Assembly: GCA_012034865.1 (NCBI GenBank) | Contig: JAAUOM010000027.1 | Location: 1 to 43,436, forward strand | Length of the DNA: 43,436 nt | Reading direction: 5' to 3' | Source of the DNA: Acaryochloris sp. CRU_2_0 | GTDB lineage: Bacteria > Cyanobacteriota > Cyanobacteriia > Thermosynechococcales > Thermosynechococcaceae | Made by a program: the position numbers and the translations under genes | Shown: positions 9,829-19,310 of the stretch, piece by piece | Layout: each line of letters begins with the position of its first letter | How positions within the stretch are numbered: the first letter of the stretch is position 1 | Notes under the pieces: model-generated | Seen by the model: only the letters and a program-made list of their open reading frames with translations | The model's database searches: none | What the model was told of the DNA's origin: nothing

Positions 9829-10431
9829 TTGAGTACCGTTTACACCCGTCCCTTAGCCCGTCTAGTTGAGCAATTACAACGTCTCCCTGGTATTGGCCCT
9901 AAAACAGCTCAACGGCTGGCTCTGCATATTCTCAAGCGACCCACAGCGGAAGTTGAGGCTCTGGCTCATGCCCTGATCGAAGCCAAACAACTGGTGGGCT
10001 TTTGTTCTATCTGCTTTCATTTATCGGCAGAACCGGTCTGCGATATTTGTCGGGCTCCAAATCGCGATAAAACAACCCTTTGTGTGGTTGCTGATTCTAG
10101 AGATGTGATTGCCCTAGAGAAAACCCGGGAATTCCGAGGTCAATATCATGTTCTGGGCGGTTTAATTTCGCCGATGGATGGCATTGGCCCCGATCAGCTA
10201 AACATTCAACCTTTAGTTCGCCGGGTTCATCAGTCCAGCACTCAGGAAGTGATTATGGCGATCAACCCAAGTGTAGAAGGTGAAACCACCACCTTATATG
10301 TTGGTCAACTACTCAAACCCTTTACCCGTGTGACTCGGATTGCTTTTGGCCTGCCGATGGGGGGGGATTTAGAATATGCCGATGAAGTCACTCTAGCAAG
10401 AGCCTTAGAAGGACGCCGAGATCTGGAGTAA
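9829..10431 (+). CDS. recR: Recombination mediator protein RecR
   Basis: RecR forms a ring clamp with RecO and helps load RecA at single-stranded gaps. The N-terminal helix-hairpin-helix region is [18 protein letters not shown] four-cysteine zinc finger follows ([16 protein letters not shown]), then a TOPRIM domain with [13 protein letters not shown] and the C-terminal [12 protein letters not shown]. Length from the TTG at 9829 ([16 protein letters not shown]) is 200 residues, exactly typical. An in-frame GTG at 9781 would add 16 non-conserved residues, so I reject it. Confidence 0.93.
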   Translation: MSTVYTRPLARLVEQLQRLPGIGPKTAQRLALHILKRPTAEVEALAHALIEAKQLVGFCSICFHLSAEPVCDICRAPNRDKTTLCVVADSRDVIALEKTREFRGQYHVLGGLISPMDGIGPDQLNIQPLVRRVHQSSTQEVIMAINPSVEGETTTLYVGQLLKPFTRVTRIAFGLPMGGDLEYADEVTLARALEGRRDLE

Positions 10432-10451
10432 GTTCAATAACCTGCTCGATC

Positions 10452-10988
10452 TTAAAGCTTTTGTTTGACGAAGTTCACCAATTGCGTTAAGGCTCGTTTT
10501 AAGTTGGCGATTTCGGTTTCCATGGCTTCAACTTTCTGGCGTAGCTCGATTAGTTCGGAATTATCTACACTTGCATGTGCAGGTTTGCTAGGTTCCGTTC
10601 GCAAGCGGGGCAATCTGGATTTAGAGATGGCTCCTTTGATAGCCTCTTGCAGTTGATGTTTCTCAAAAGGCTTTTCAATAAATTCAAAGAATTCAAAGGG
10701 TTCCGTCAATTTGTCTGTGACTTCTTCCTTGCGACCTGACATGATCACTAGCGGAATGGACTGGAGATCATGTTGGTTTTGTAGTTCCTGATAGACTTCC
10801 CAGCCACTGACGCGAGGCAAGAGAAAATCCAACATAATTAAGTTGGGGCGTTCTTGCCGAATCAAGTTTAAGCCTTCAGCGCCATCCTTCGCTTCTAAGA
10901 CCTGAAAGTCACCTTCTGGCAACATATCTCGAACTCGCATACGAATGACTTTACTGTCGTCAATCACTAGGATTTTGTGACCTGCCAC
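10452..10988 (-). CDS. CheY-like response regulator with coiled-coil tail
   Basis: A 178-residue single-domain response regulator. The receiver spans residues 4-122 with acidic pair Asp10/Asp11 (ILVIDDSKV), phospho-acceptor Asp54 (IMLDFLLPRVSG), Ser84 and Lys106 (IEKPFEK), all intact. Instead of a DNA-binding domain it has a Pro/Ser linker and a C-terminal coiled coil (LIELRQKVEAMETEIANLKR). Output is therefore probably through protein-protein contacts. It ends convergent to recR with only 20 bp between. No histidine kinase is adjacent, and I see no reason to link it to the injection system 300 bp away. Confidence 0.88.
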   Translation of the reverse strand: MAGHKILVIDDSKVIRMRVRDMLPEGDFQVLEAKDGAEGLNLIRQERPNLIMLDFLLPRVSGWEVYQELQNQHDLQSIPLVIMSGRKEEVTDKLTEPFEFFEFIEKPFEKHQLQEAIKGAISKSRLPRLRTEPSKPAHASVDNSELIELRQKVEAMETEIANLKRALTQLVNFVKQKL

Positions 10989-11283
10989 GCTTAACTCCTA
11001 CATCCACTAATGAGTAAGGGCTGAAAAACATGAGTCTAGTCAGTGCCGACAACAATCTCCGTCTCAAGGAGAGGAGATTGCAAACTGCCATCACTGTTAA
11101 TGTTGACTCTTCTTTATTAAAGTTTGCCCTGAATGACTTCCAGAATTGTCACATCAGTATAAGAAATATTTCAACCCTCAAAGAAATCAATCGTCTTAGA
11201 AAGATACTCTGCCCATTCAACCCTTTGTTGCAATAACCTTTACGGAGAAAAGACTAGAGGATAAAGAAATGCCAAGGTTCACT
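10989..11283. other. Intergenic region between response regulator and CIS locus
   Basis: This 295-bp gap lies between the start of the response regulator gene (leftward) and the 3' end of the leftward CIS operon. It contains an open frame for 68 residues on the plus strand (11030-11236) with no recognisable similarity and no ribosome-binding site. I see no hairpin terminator at the operon's 3' end. It presumably holds the response regulator's promoter. Confidence 0.4.
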
Positions 11284-13846
11284 TTAACGCCGATCAAGCT
11301 GCGGGGGTAACTCCAGGGGCGCAAGGGAATCGGGGGTTAAAGGCGGCGGGGGTGTCCGACGAGGGAGATCGAAAGGGGGTGTTGCGCTAGGGGTGGCTGA
11401 TTGCTCTACTGCTTGTTGTTGTTGTGCTTTCGTAATTTGACTAGCGGCAGCAGCGGCGGCGGCGGCTGCTACCTTCTCTGGTTTAGTGGGGTTGGGGTCA
11501 TAGGTTTGGATTGTGATTGAACGGGTGAGCTGCTCACCCGATGGACTGATGGCTTGTAGGGTCAGGGTGCTGCTCGTGGGGGTGGGACCCAGGCGGATCG
11601 GGACACTCCCTTGTAAGGGGACATTTCCGGGAAACGGTATTAAGGAGAGTTTGGTACCTTGACTGGCTTCTACCTGCCAGGACAGCAAAAACGTCGGTGC
11701 TTTTTGTTGATTAATCGGAATAAGATAGCTAGGTTGTGCAGGCTGCCCATTTAGTTTAAAGGCGAGGATTCGGGTTGGTCTGGGTAAAATTTTAATGAGG
11801 GCAGACTTTTTCGTGCGATCGCACTGCCAATTCCCACCTTAGGAACTGCTGCCAGCTCAAAAACGTAGTCTCCAGGACGAGTTGCACCGGTCGCTACATT
11901 GTCGCATACAAGCTGATCCGTCAGCTTGCAAACAGATTGCAGTTCTAATGGAATGCCTTGGCTGAAATTGTATCGCTGCAAAGGACTGGTGACGCTGCCT
12001 TCAGGATTGTGACTGATCAGACGCAACTCTTGCAGGCGATTGGGGTATGTGATCCTCCAATTGAGGCGAATATCCTGGGTTGGCGGCGGTAGCTGCCGCT
12101 GACGGCGGGATGCAGGCGAGGCAGTCACCAGCAAAGGGCGTTGTTCTTGATAGGTGGGTTGCGTAGCACTCAACGCTGTGATTTGAGGGAGTGGAATCGG
12201 TTTAATGGTGACGGGGCCAGTTTTGCGGGTCAGGGGAGTGGCTTCCTGTTTGGACTTGGATTGGAGGGTCATCTCAAAAAATAGGTTCCTGCTTTGCGGG
12301 CCGAGGTGCGAAAATTCCGGCAGGTCAATACACTTTGCCCTTGGGAACAAAAGGGTTGCAGAGGACTGGGTAGACCCTGACTTAAATCGTAGATATCTGG
12401 ACGGGTAAGGGGTTCACCCTGGGCAGATAAGCCAACAATCGTGATGGATTGCACTTGTTGGGGCTGGCTAATTTGCCAACCCAGACGAACCACATCGCCA
12501 TTTTCAGCGGCGTAGAGACTGTTTTCTGGGTAAAATTCCAGAATTTTCAAGGGGGGTGCTGCTTTAAAGGCAACTCGCCAAATGCAGTAGGCGATCGCCA
12601 GCAGAATCAATAATCCCACCAGAGCCAATAGCAAAAGATGCCACCAGGGGCGTGGCTCCCAAATCAAAATACCCTGGAGGTTGTCAATAGGGAGAGGATG
12701 CTGCTGAGTATCTTCTAAGGCAACGTTAAAGTTAAAAACTCTCCCACCATAAAACGGTCGTTGCCATCGTTTGCGGGGGAAAACGTCCAAATCGACCGCT
12801 ACTGTCTCCTGTGGCAAAATCCGAGCCACGGGTGGCGCTAATGTATAGGTACAACTGTCTCCTTCATCCTGGGGATGCGCTTGTAAGGCAATCAGGCGGG
12901 GGGTATTGCCAGTATTATTGAGCCGAACTTGAAATACCCCCGCCTGTTGTTTCACCCGCCCCATTAAGGTTCGCAATTCAACCTGGAGTGCATAAGTCGG
13001 TAATACCTGCAAGTAAACCAGATCCAATAACATCAAGTCAGGATCATTGTCGGAATACAGCCTGAGAGTGGGGATATAGTTCCCCGCTAACGTACTGAGG
13101 GGCGGTGTAATCAGCCATAAAATTAACCCTTGTTCACCTGGGTTGAGGTTGAGGCTATCGGACTGCACGACCAAGCCTGACTCCTGCACGCCCTGAGGAT
13201 AAACAATGCTATACCAATCCTCAGGCAGGTCGGGACAGATCAGGCGAAAACGATCGACGAGATCGCTGCGGTTGTTCACCATTACTTGCATCTGTAGAGC
13301 TTCACCGGGCTGGAGCATTACGGGTGCAGTCGGACGGGTGACGGGTTGCAGGGCAAAGGTGGGGTTGCTGTCACGAACCCTATCTTCGATGGCTGTCAAC
13401 ACTTGCAATTGCTGAGGAAAGCGGAGGGGGGTATCTTCGGGATAATGTTCCTGAGCGTCTACGACGACAACGTAGCGATGCTGGCCAGGGCGGGCGCTCA
13501 CCGGGATCCGAAACTGAAAGACAACTTCATTACTTTCTCCTGATCCCAGCGCTAAATTTTCCCGCAGAGGGGCATACCATTGCTGAATTTCTTCGGAAAT
13601 GGCATCGATGCGAACCTCAATAACGGCACTCTGGTCTCCTTTGTTGCTGACCGTAACGCTGAGGGTAAAAACAGAACCTGGAATGAGATTCTCTTGGCCT
13701 GCCGTACTAAAAATGACAGCTAAGGGCGAGATAGCAGTGAGGGGGATAACGCTATTTTCATCGTTGGGCAGATCCCCTACTGGGGATGACCCATCACTGG
13801 TTTGCAGCAGTGTAGAACCTTCTAAATCGGGTGGTTGGTGGGCCAT
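11284..13846 (-). CDS. Ig-like repeat / transmembrane / Ig-like protein of the CIS operon, two frameshifts
   Basis: Last gene of the leftward CIS operon, about 854 residues if two one-base breaks are repaired. The N-terminal ~390 residues are beta-rich Ig-like domains (for example PGSVFTLSVTVSNKGDQSAV). One strong transmembrane segment (HLLLLALVGLLILLAIAYCI) follows. On the other side come three further Ig-like units, two of which share 'Y(D/N)(L/F)SQG(L/I)P' and 'C...L.C.N...A...G.Y'. The tail is Ala/Gln/Pro-rich (nine Ala in a row, then QQQQ). Breaks: an A6 run at 12276-12281, where one extra base restores AGTYFFEMTLQSK, and about 11748-11758, where one base restores continuity into FKLNGQPAQPSYLIPINQQK. 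Visible pieces are 12269-13846, 11751-12350 and 11284-11750. Likely a membrane anchor or scaffold for the baseplate; inference from context. Confidence 0.68.
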
Positions 13847-13866
13847 GATGGTTGTACCTCAAGCCG

Positions 13867-16010
13867 TTAAGGGCAAGTTGAAGACAGGGCTGAAATGCGA
13901 TAGAGACTGACCTGGGTATCGTCGCCGCCACGAGCCACTAAAATTTCATCCCGCACGCGCAAGATATCCACCGTATTAATGGAACGGGAGGATTGATCAA
14001 GTACCTGACCTTGGGTGAATTGGGAACTGCGATCGCCCCTAGGATTCAACGGCCACACCATGGTTTTGCCGCTTTCTCCCCCACTGACGAGGTAACAGCC
14101 ATCGGCACTCAGGGCGACAGCGCGCACCCCTTCGGAATCGGCAGTCCATTGATCGAGCAGCTCACAGCGAGCGGTGCTGCTCAGACAGGGTTGCAAGTTC
14201 CAGAGTTGAATCTGACCCCGATTGTTAGCGGTAGCCAACCGCGTTCTTTTCTGATCCGCCGTGGCTAGGCTGAGAATATAGTCCAATTGACTCCCCTGCT
14301 CGACGGATACATTCCGCAACTGATCGGTTTTAAGATTAAGGAGGGCAACCCGATTATGTCTGCCTGCGATCGCCAAGTGAGTCTCTGGATGACCCACCAG
14401 GGCGATGCCATAGAGGGGAAATCCCACATTCGTTTTACGAACCATCCTGGGGGTAGACGTTGAGGACACCCCTTCAGGGTCTAAATTCCATTGCACCACT
14501 GTACCGCTGCCATGGGCGCTAAACAACAGCCGAGCGTCTTGACTAAAGGCCAAATCTAGAACTCGGTCATCTTTTTGGGCAAAGAAGGTCTGGATCGGGG
14601 CTTTATTGCCGGGTAGGGCGCTCCAAATTTGGATTTCGCCATTTTCTAACCCCACAGCCACGCGATCATTATTGACGGGACGATAACGGAGGACACGAAC
14701 GGCGCGATCGCCCGTTGTGCCAATCTTGCCCACTTGTTGGTTCAAAAACGGGTTAAAAAATCCATGACACGCCAAGCAATCATTGATTTATCGCTGGAAC
14801 CACTGATCAGATCATCACCAACGCCATTGAATCTGACGGAATTCACTGCATCTCGATGTCCCCAAAAGGGATTGCTAGGATTCAACCAAGATAACCACCA
14901 CAACAACCACAGCAAGGCGAGGGTTCCTATCCCCTGCATCCACAGCGGCAGCAAGGGCTGGAGGCGGAGTTTGATGCGATGGGTGTCTTTGTGAATTGGC
15001 AGAGCGGGTTCCGAGAGAACCACTGCTTTGACTTCGTAGGCACACCGTTTGGCTCGACCCCACCAGGGACGTTTGTGCTTGACCCACAGCATCATCTCAG
15101 CCGTGGTGCCTATCTCCAGATCCATTTGCGCTGGCTCAACCTGTAATTTACCTTGGGGTTGATCGGGTTCTGGCGTCCCTTCGGCTGTGATTCGCTGGCG
15201 TAGATTTCCCTCATTGGTCAGCAGCAGGGAGTAGCTGGCCGTATTTGCTCGCCAATTGGGCCACCACCCGCGCTTTTCAGGAATTTGCTGCTCCCTGGGG
15301 GTAATGCTAAATTCAATCACCCCCCCCGGCATTAACTGAATTACCCCTTCTGCTTGACTGACAGTATTGCCCTGTTGCAGAGCTTCGACGGCAAAAGGAT
15401 AGATGCCGCTAGCTCCTTGACTAAGGGGTGGAATTTGGCAGAAGAATTCGGTTTGCCCTTGCCCCCCTGCCCGCAGGGACACCCTGCGTTCGCTTCCTTC
15501 TGGCAACCAACTGGGGTCTAGCCCCGTACAGCGCAATAAAGCCTCTACGGGGAACGGGGACAGATTGGCAACGCTCACCGGAATGTCAAGGGACTCCGAG
15601 GAGCGCACCGTCAAAGATCGATTGCCCAAATCAAGTTTGAGCGGAATTGGGGTGCTAGAGGGTTCCAGTTTGAGGCGGAGGAGTTCACGGGCTTCTTGCC
15701 GTAGCTCTAAACAATGGATCTGCACAAACAGATTCATTGTTCCTACAAAGCCAGGATTGGGAGTATTAAGAATCGTAATTGAAAAGGACGTAGCGTCCCC
15801 TGGTGGTGTCTTCGCACTCACCTCTGGCGAAAGGCGATACCAGTAGTCTCCTGCTGTGGTTTCCACCCCTGCAGCGACAACCTTGACTTGAAATGTAGCG
15901 AACTGCTCACTGGTATTGATCACCTTAACCTCAAACGAAACGGGTTGTCCGCCCGGTTGGAAGCGAAGATCTTTGTTAGAGATTTGCGTCGTAAGAGTGG
16001 GGCTTTCCAT
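13867..16010 (-). CDS. Ig-like / transmembrane / WD40 fusion protein of the CIS operon, one frameshift
   Basis: A 714-residue protein when one base is added. The N-terminal ~380 residues are Ig-like modules (VSFEVKVINTSEQFATFQVK; LDIPVSVANLSPFPVEALLR; SLLLTNEGNLRQRI). A transmembrane segment (GIGTLALLWLLWWLSWL) follows at about residue 375. A WD40 beta-propeller begins FWGHRDAVNSVRFNGVGDDL and SGSSDKSMIAW. It continues past the break with VGLENGEIQIWSALPG, ATANNRGQIQLWNLQP and LSADGCYLVSGGESGKTMVW. The break is an A6 run at 14755-14760; seven bases would read VMDFFNPFLNQQ. Visible pieces are 14742-16010 and 13867-14775. Topologically it places Ig-like modules and a WD40 propeller on opposite membrane sides. 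Role is inferred: anchoring or partner recruitment for the injection system. Confidence 0.72.
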
Positions 16011-16024
16011 CCTGTTTCAACTCC

Positions 16025-17937
16025 CTACATCCCGAATAGGGCTTTCAAACGACGACGACTCCAGAGCAGGAGATTTTGGGTCAATGCTGACTCATCACTG
16101 GCAAGATTCATGGCTTCTAACTCCGCTTTAGCTTTTTGAGAGCATCTAGTCGCTCTTGTACTTTTTGATCAATTTGCACCGCCAAATCGGGGTACTGGTG
16201 GTATAGAGTTTGAAATCCCCTGCGATCGCTAACGAATAAAATACTAGGCTCTACGGTTTTGACCGTAGCCGTTCGAGGCGTTTCCAACAACAGAGCAATC
16301 TCGCCAAAAAAATGACCCGCCGTTAAGGTATCTAAGGATAAATTGAACTGTTCTAAAGAGACTGCTACTTGCCCTGCTAGAAGAATATAGAAGTGATCTT
16401 CGGGTTCGTTTTCTCGACAAATCACTTCTCCTGGAGCCAAGCGTTGTTCCTGCCCTAAGGCCAACAAGGATGAGAGTTCAGCCTCGTTAGCTAGACTAAA
16501 AAAGGGGAGCGTGCGCAGGAGATCGGGCAGTTGTAGGGTTCGCTGTGAAACTTGCAAGCGCAGATGTTGCGATCGCGCTAACAACCCTCGCAAGTGCGCC
16601 GTACCACCCATACGATTCGCTGTTTCTAGGTGTTTGAGTTTGGTGGTTTCCTCGGTCAGTTCTTGAACACGGGTATGCAGAGATTGTTCCCGATCATGCA
16701 CCACGGCAAAGCTCTGTTGAAACACCTGAGCCAGTTGACCGATTTCATCGGATCGCTGGGTCAAGGGAGCAAGACTCGCTGGGTCAAATTCACTGTTCCC
16801 CATCTGCATCGCCGCCCTACTGAGTTTTAAGATCGGTCGCACCAACCAACGGGTCGCCAAAATTCCCAGGATCACACTCACCCCTAACGCACTCAAACCC
16901 ATTAAGACGCTCTGTTGCTTAGTGGCTTCGACGCCTGCGGTGAAATCCTTTTGTGGTACGACCGTGATCACTCGCCAATCCAATCCAAACTTATTCTGAT
17001 AGCGAGTAATTTGAGCGAGGTGTAGATCGCCTTGAACTGGAAATTTGAGCAACATCTCGTCTGGCATTTGTTTAAAACCTGGGTATTGAGTTTGGAGGTG
17101 TTGAGCGGTTGCCCGAATTAATGAATCTTGAGACTGGATGGCCGGGATCAGCTTTACCTCGGCTCCCTTTTCCTTAAACAGAAGTTCCACAGTCGAAGTG
17201 GCAACCAATTCACCCGCACGATTGACAATAAAGATTTTCCCAGATTTGCCAACTTTCAGGGTCTGCAAAAATTTACTAATATTAGCTTGCAAAAACTGTA
17301 CGGAGAGTACACCCACTATCTTTTGGGAATTTTGAGCATAGATGGGTTGCACCAGGCAAATTTGCAGCAGCTTTTTATCGGAGAATTTGGAGAAGGGCTT
17401 GGTCCAAGTCAACCGATTGGCACGGATGGCTTGACGATACCAGGGACGCTGGCGTGCATCATAATTCGGGGAAACCCGGACAACTTTACCAAGTTTCCCG
17501 GACGGATCCGTCGCGTAGCGAATCTTGGCGAAGCCCGTGGAAGCATCTGAAATGGCAATGACCAGGGATTGACCTTCCAATCTTTCCACACCTTGCACAG
17601 ATCCAGTCTCAGCAAAACCCAGCTCAATTCCATCTATCTCTTTGAGCAGGCGCATCTCAGTCAAAAACTGGCGACGGAGACCCTCCAAATTTTGTAGATT
17701 TACCTGACCGAGGCTCATGGCTTCGGCATTAAATCGCTGCAAAAGCATTGGAGTTTCTAGATGATCTTTCAGACGTTCTTTGATCTGGGCGTTCAAGGTT
17801 CGACTGTTCAGACTAGATAGCTCATCCACCGTCCGATGCCCATTAGCAACCGCCAACCATCCCGTCAGTCCCCCATAGGCTAGGAGTGGCACCAAGATCA
17901 TCAGCGGCACAGTTTGACGGATAGAGAGCGTAGGCAT
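16025..17937 (-). CDS. dCache-HAMP-cyclic-nucleotide-binding membrane sensor in the CIS operon
   Basis: A membrane signalling protein. Transmembrane helix 1 is at about residues 11-31. A dCache extracytoplasmic ligand-binding domain spans about 40-335, with the family motif YDARQRPWYRQA at 159-170. Transmembrane helix 2 is at about 344-367, a HAMP linker at 368-420 and a coiled coil at 415-460. A cNMP-binding (CAP_ED) domain at about 478-590 has the phosphate cassette FFGEIALLLETPRTATV. There is no cyclase, kinase or methyl-acceptor output. The raw frame stops at 16117 (606 residues). Adding one base to the T5 run at 16133-16137 extends it by 31 residues (KAKAELEAMNLASDES to WSRRRLKALFGM) and closes the gap to the next gene to 14 bp. 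I therefore extend to 16025. It plausibly couples an extracytoplasmic signal and cAMP/cGMP to CIS assembly or firing. Confidence 0.78.
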
Positions 17938-17963
17938 AAATGGAAACCCTTCAGTTCAGAGGT

Positions 17964-19310
17964 TTATTCCCGTGGCGGGCTGGGTTGCTGGAGCTGTGTG
18001 AGGTGGTGCCGATATTGGGCAAAGGACAACAGGTTAATCCCCAGTTCTTGGGCAGAACGGATGGTTTCGCGGGACATCGGCACCTGATCGTCAATTCCCC
18101 AAGCTTTAGAAATGGAACCGATCGCAAACACTATCCCTCCCCACGTCTTGAGATGAATCGGACACCCTTCAATCAGGGGCAACTGGCTAAACACAAAGGG
18201 CTGAAGCCACAAGGGATGGGTAAAAGGCACACCAGGTTCTAGGGGCATCCCCAGCTCTTCAGCCATCTTTTCCAAGGGACGGCATAGGTCGGAAACATGT
18301 TGATGAATGAGGGTATCCATCGCCCTGCTTTCGGTCTCTAATTCCTGCCGCAGCTCTGCAAATTCAGGCTTGGGAGAGAGGGTGGCGATCGCCGCTCCCA
18401 ATTGTTCCTTAACTCGACTAAACTCAGCAATGCCCGCCTCCTCTGCCGAAATCTCCACAAACATCACGGCTCCCGTTCCTAAATAGGCTCGCAGGATTTC
18501 CTGGGCGGCGAGAGTTAGGGACAAACATTGGGCGTAGGTTAAACACAACAGATCAGCCCCTAGGGAGTGGAGAAGTTCAGGCTGCCAATTCACAGAGCCA
18601 AGAACGATGCCTTGCATGGGGGGATAGAGGTTAGGACAAGCCCTCAATAGCGCAGAAAGTCGTGTTCCAATTTGGTTAATCGTGTTTGGAGCCAAGTCTT
18701 GATTGAGGAAAGCTACCTTGATTTCCACAGAAGCGCGGGTTTGAACGGTGGGGCGATCGCGCAGATCCAATTGGTTCGTCCCTGGGGCGAAGACATCCAG
18801 GGTAGGTTGGAGTTGAACCTCCCCCGGTTGCAGCAAAATTCGGCACAGTTCAATTTGGGAGTTGTGGGGAGGGGTCGTGGTTTCCTCAACCCGAAACGTT
18901 TCCGTCACGAAATCGCGCCCCTTTTGGCCTTGGAGTCCTTCTGGGTCAACATAACGCAGGCATAAATAGATCAATTGTGCCTCCTGCTCTGGGGGCACAG
19001 ACGCAATCCGAAAGGCCATTGGCTCTGGCACCACAATCGGATTGCCCTCCCCATCAATGGCGAGTCCGGGTTGGATTTGTAGCCAACGCTGGTCACGATA
19101 GGCATCGGCCACGTCAGATGGGGGTGCCATTAAACAAACGCCCAGACCCCAGACAATTCCACCTTGGTTGAGGGCTTGATAATGAATATTTTGACGGGCA
19201 CGATGATAGCTGTGGGCTTGTTGCCAACGGGCAGCCGTAATCAGTAAACCATCATTGACCTGTAACCGTTGAAACGGCTCAAGGGAGAGCGGCGGGGAGA
19301 AGGGCGACAT
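17964..19310 (-). CDS. CIS-operon protein with DUF4159-like C-terminal domain
   Basis: A 448-residue protein in the baseplate operon. The N-terminal region (LQVNDGLLITAARWQQAHSY; NQGGIVWGLGVCLM; PGLAIDGEGNPIVV) resembles the 'GLxV...PGxAID..G..I' pattern of phage and CIS structural proteins. The C-terminal half (EILRAYLGTGAVMFVEIS; FTHPLW; LIEGCPIHLKTWGGIVFAIG; ELGINLLSFAQYR) has the order of motifs seen in DUF4159 (amidotransferase-like fold) proteins. That second match is by eye only. I prefer the ATG at 19310 (MSPFSPPLSLEPFQRL), which overlaps the end of the preceding gpI-like gene by 32 bp. A frame open to 19373 adds 21 unconserved residues. Probably a structural baseplate component. Confidence 0.62.
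   Translation of the reverse strand: MSPFSPPLSLEPFQRLQVNDGLLITAARWQQAHSYHRARQNIHYQALNQGGIVWGLGVCLMAPPSDVADAYRDQRWLQIQPGLAIDGEGNPIVVPEPMAFRIASVPPEQEAQLIYLCLRYVDPEGLQGQKGRDFVTETFRVEETTTPPHNSQIELCRILLQPGEVQLQPTLDVFAPGTNQLDLRDRPTVQTRASVEIKVAFLNQDLAPNTINQIGTRLSALLRACPNLYPPMQGIVLGSVNWQPELLHSLGADLLCLTYAQCLSLTLAAQEILRAYLGTGAVMFVEISAEEAGIAEFSRVKEQLGAAIATLSPKPEFAELRQELETESRAMDTLIHQHVSDLCRPLEKMAEELGMPLEPGVPFTHPLWLQPFVFSQLPLIEGCPIHLKTWGGIVFAIGSISKAWGIDDQVPMSRETIRSAQELGINLLSFAQYRHHLTQLQQPSPPRE

Noticed and set aside
10452-10988. The CheY-like regulator as a dedicated controller of the CIS locus.
   Set aside because: It is separated by 295 bp, transcribed from its own start, and lacks a DNA-binding domain. 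Proximity alone is not evidence.
11030-11236. A 68-codon plus-strand frame between the response regulator and the CIS locus.
   Set aside because: No ribosome-binding site or recognisable similarity, and it lies in the expected promoter region of the response regulator.
12269-16137. Programmed frameshifting as the explanation for the T-run breaks in the CIS genes.
   Set aside because: The same kind of break also occurs in the unrelated M28 peptidase gene, and some breaks are not at slippery runs. A general sequence error is simpler, though slippage is not excluded.
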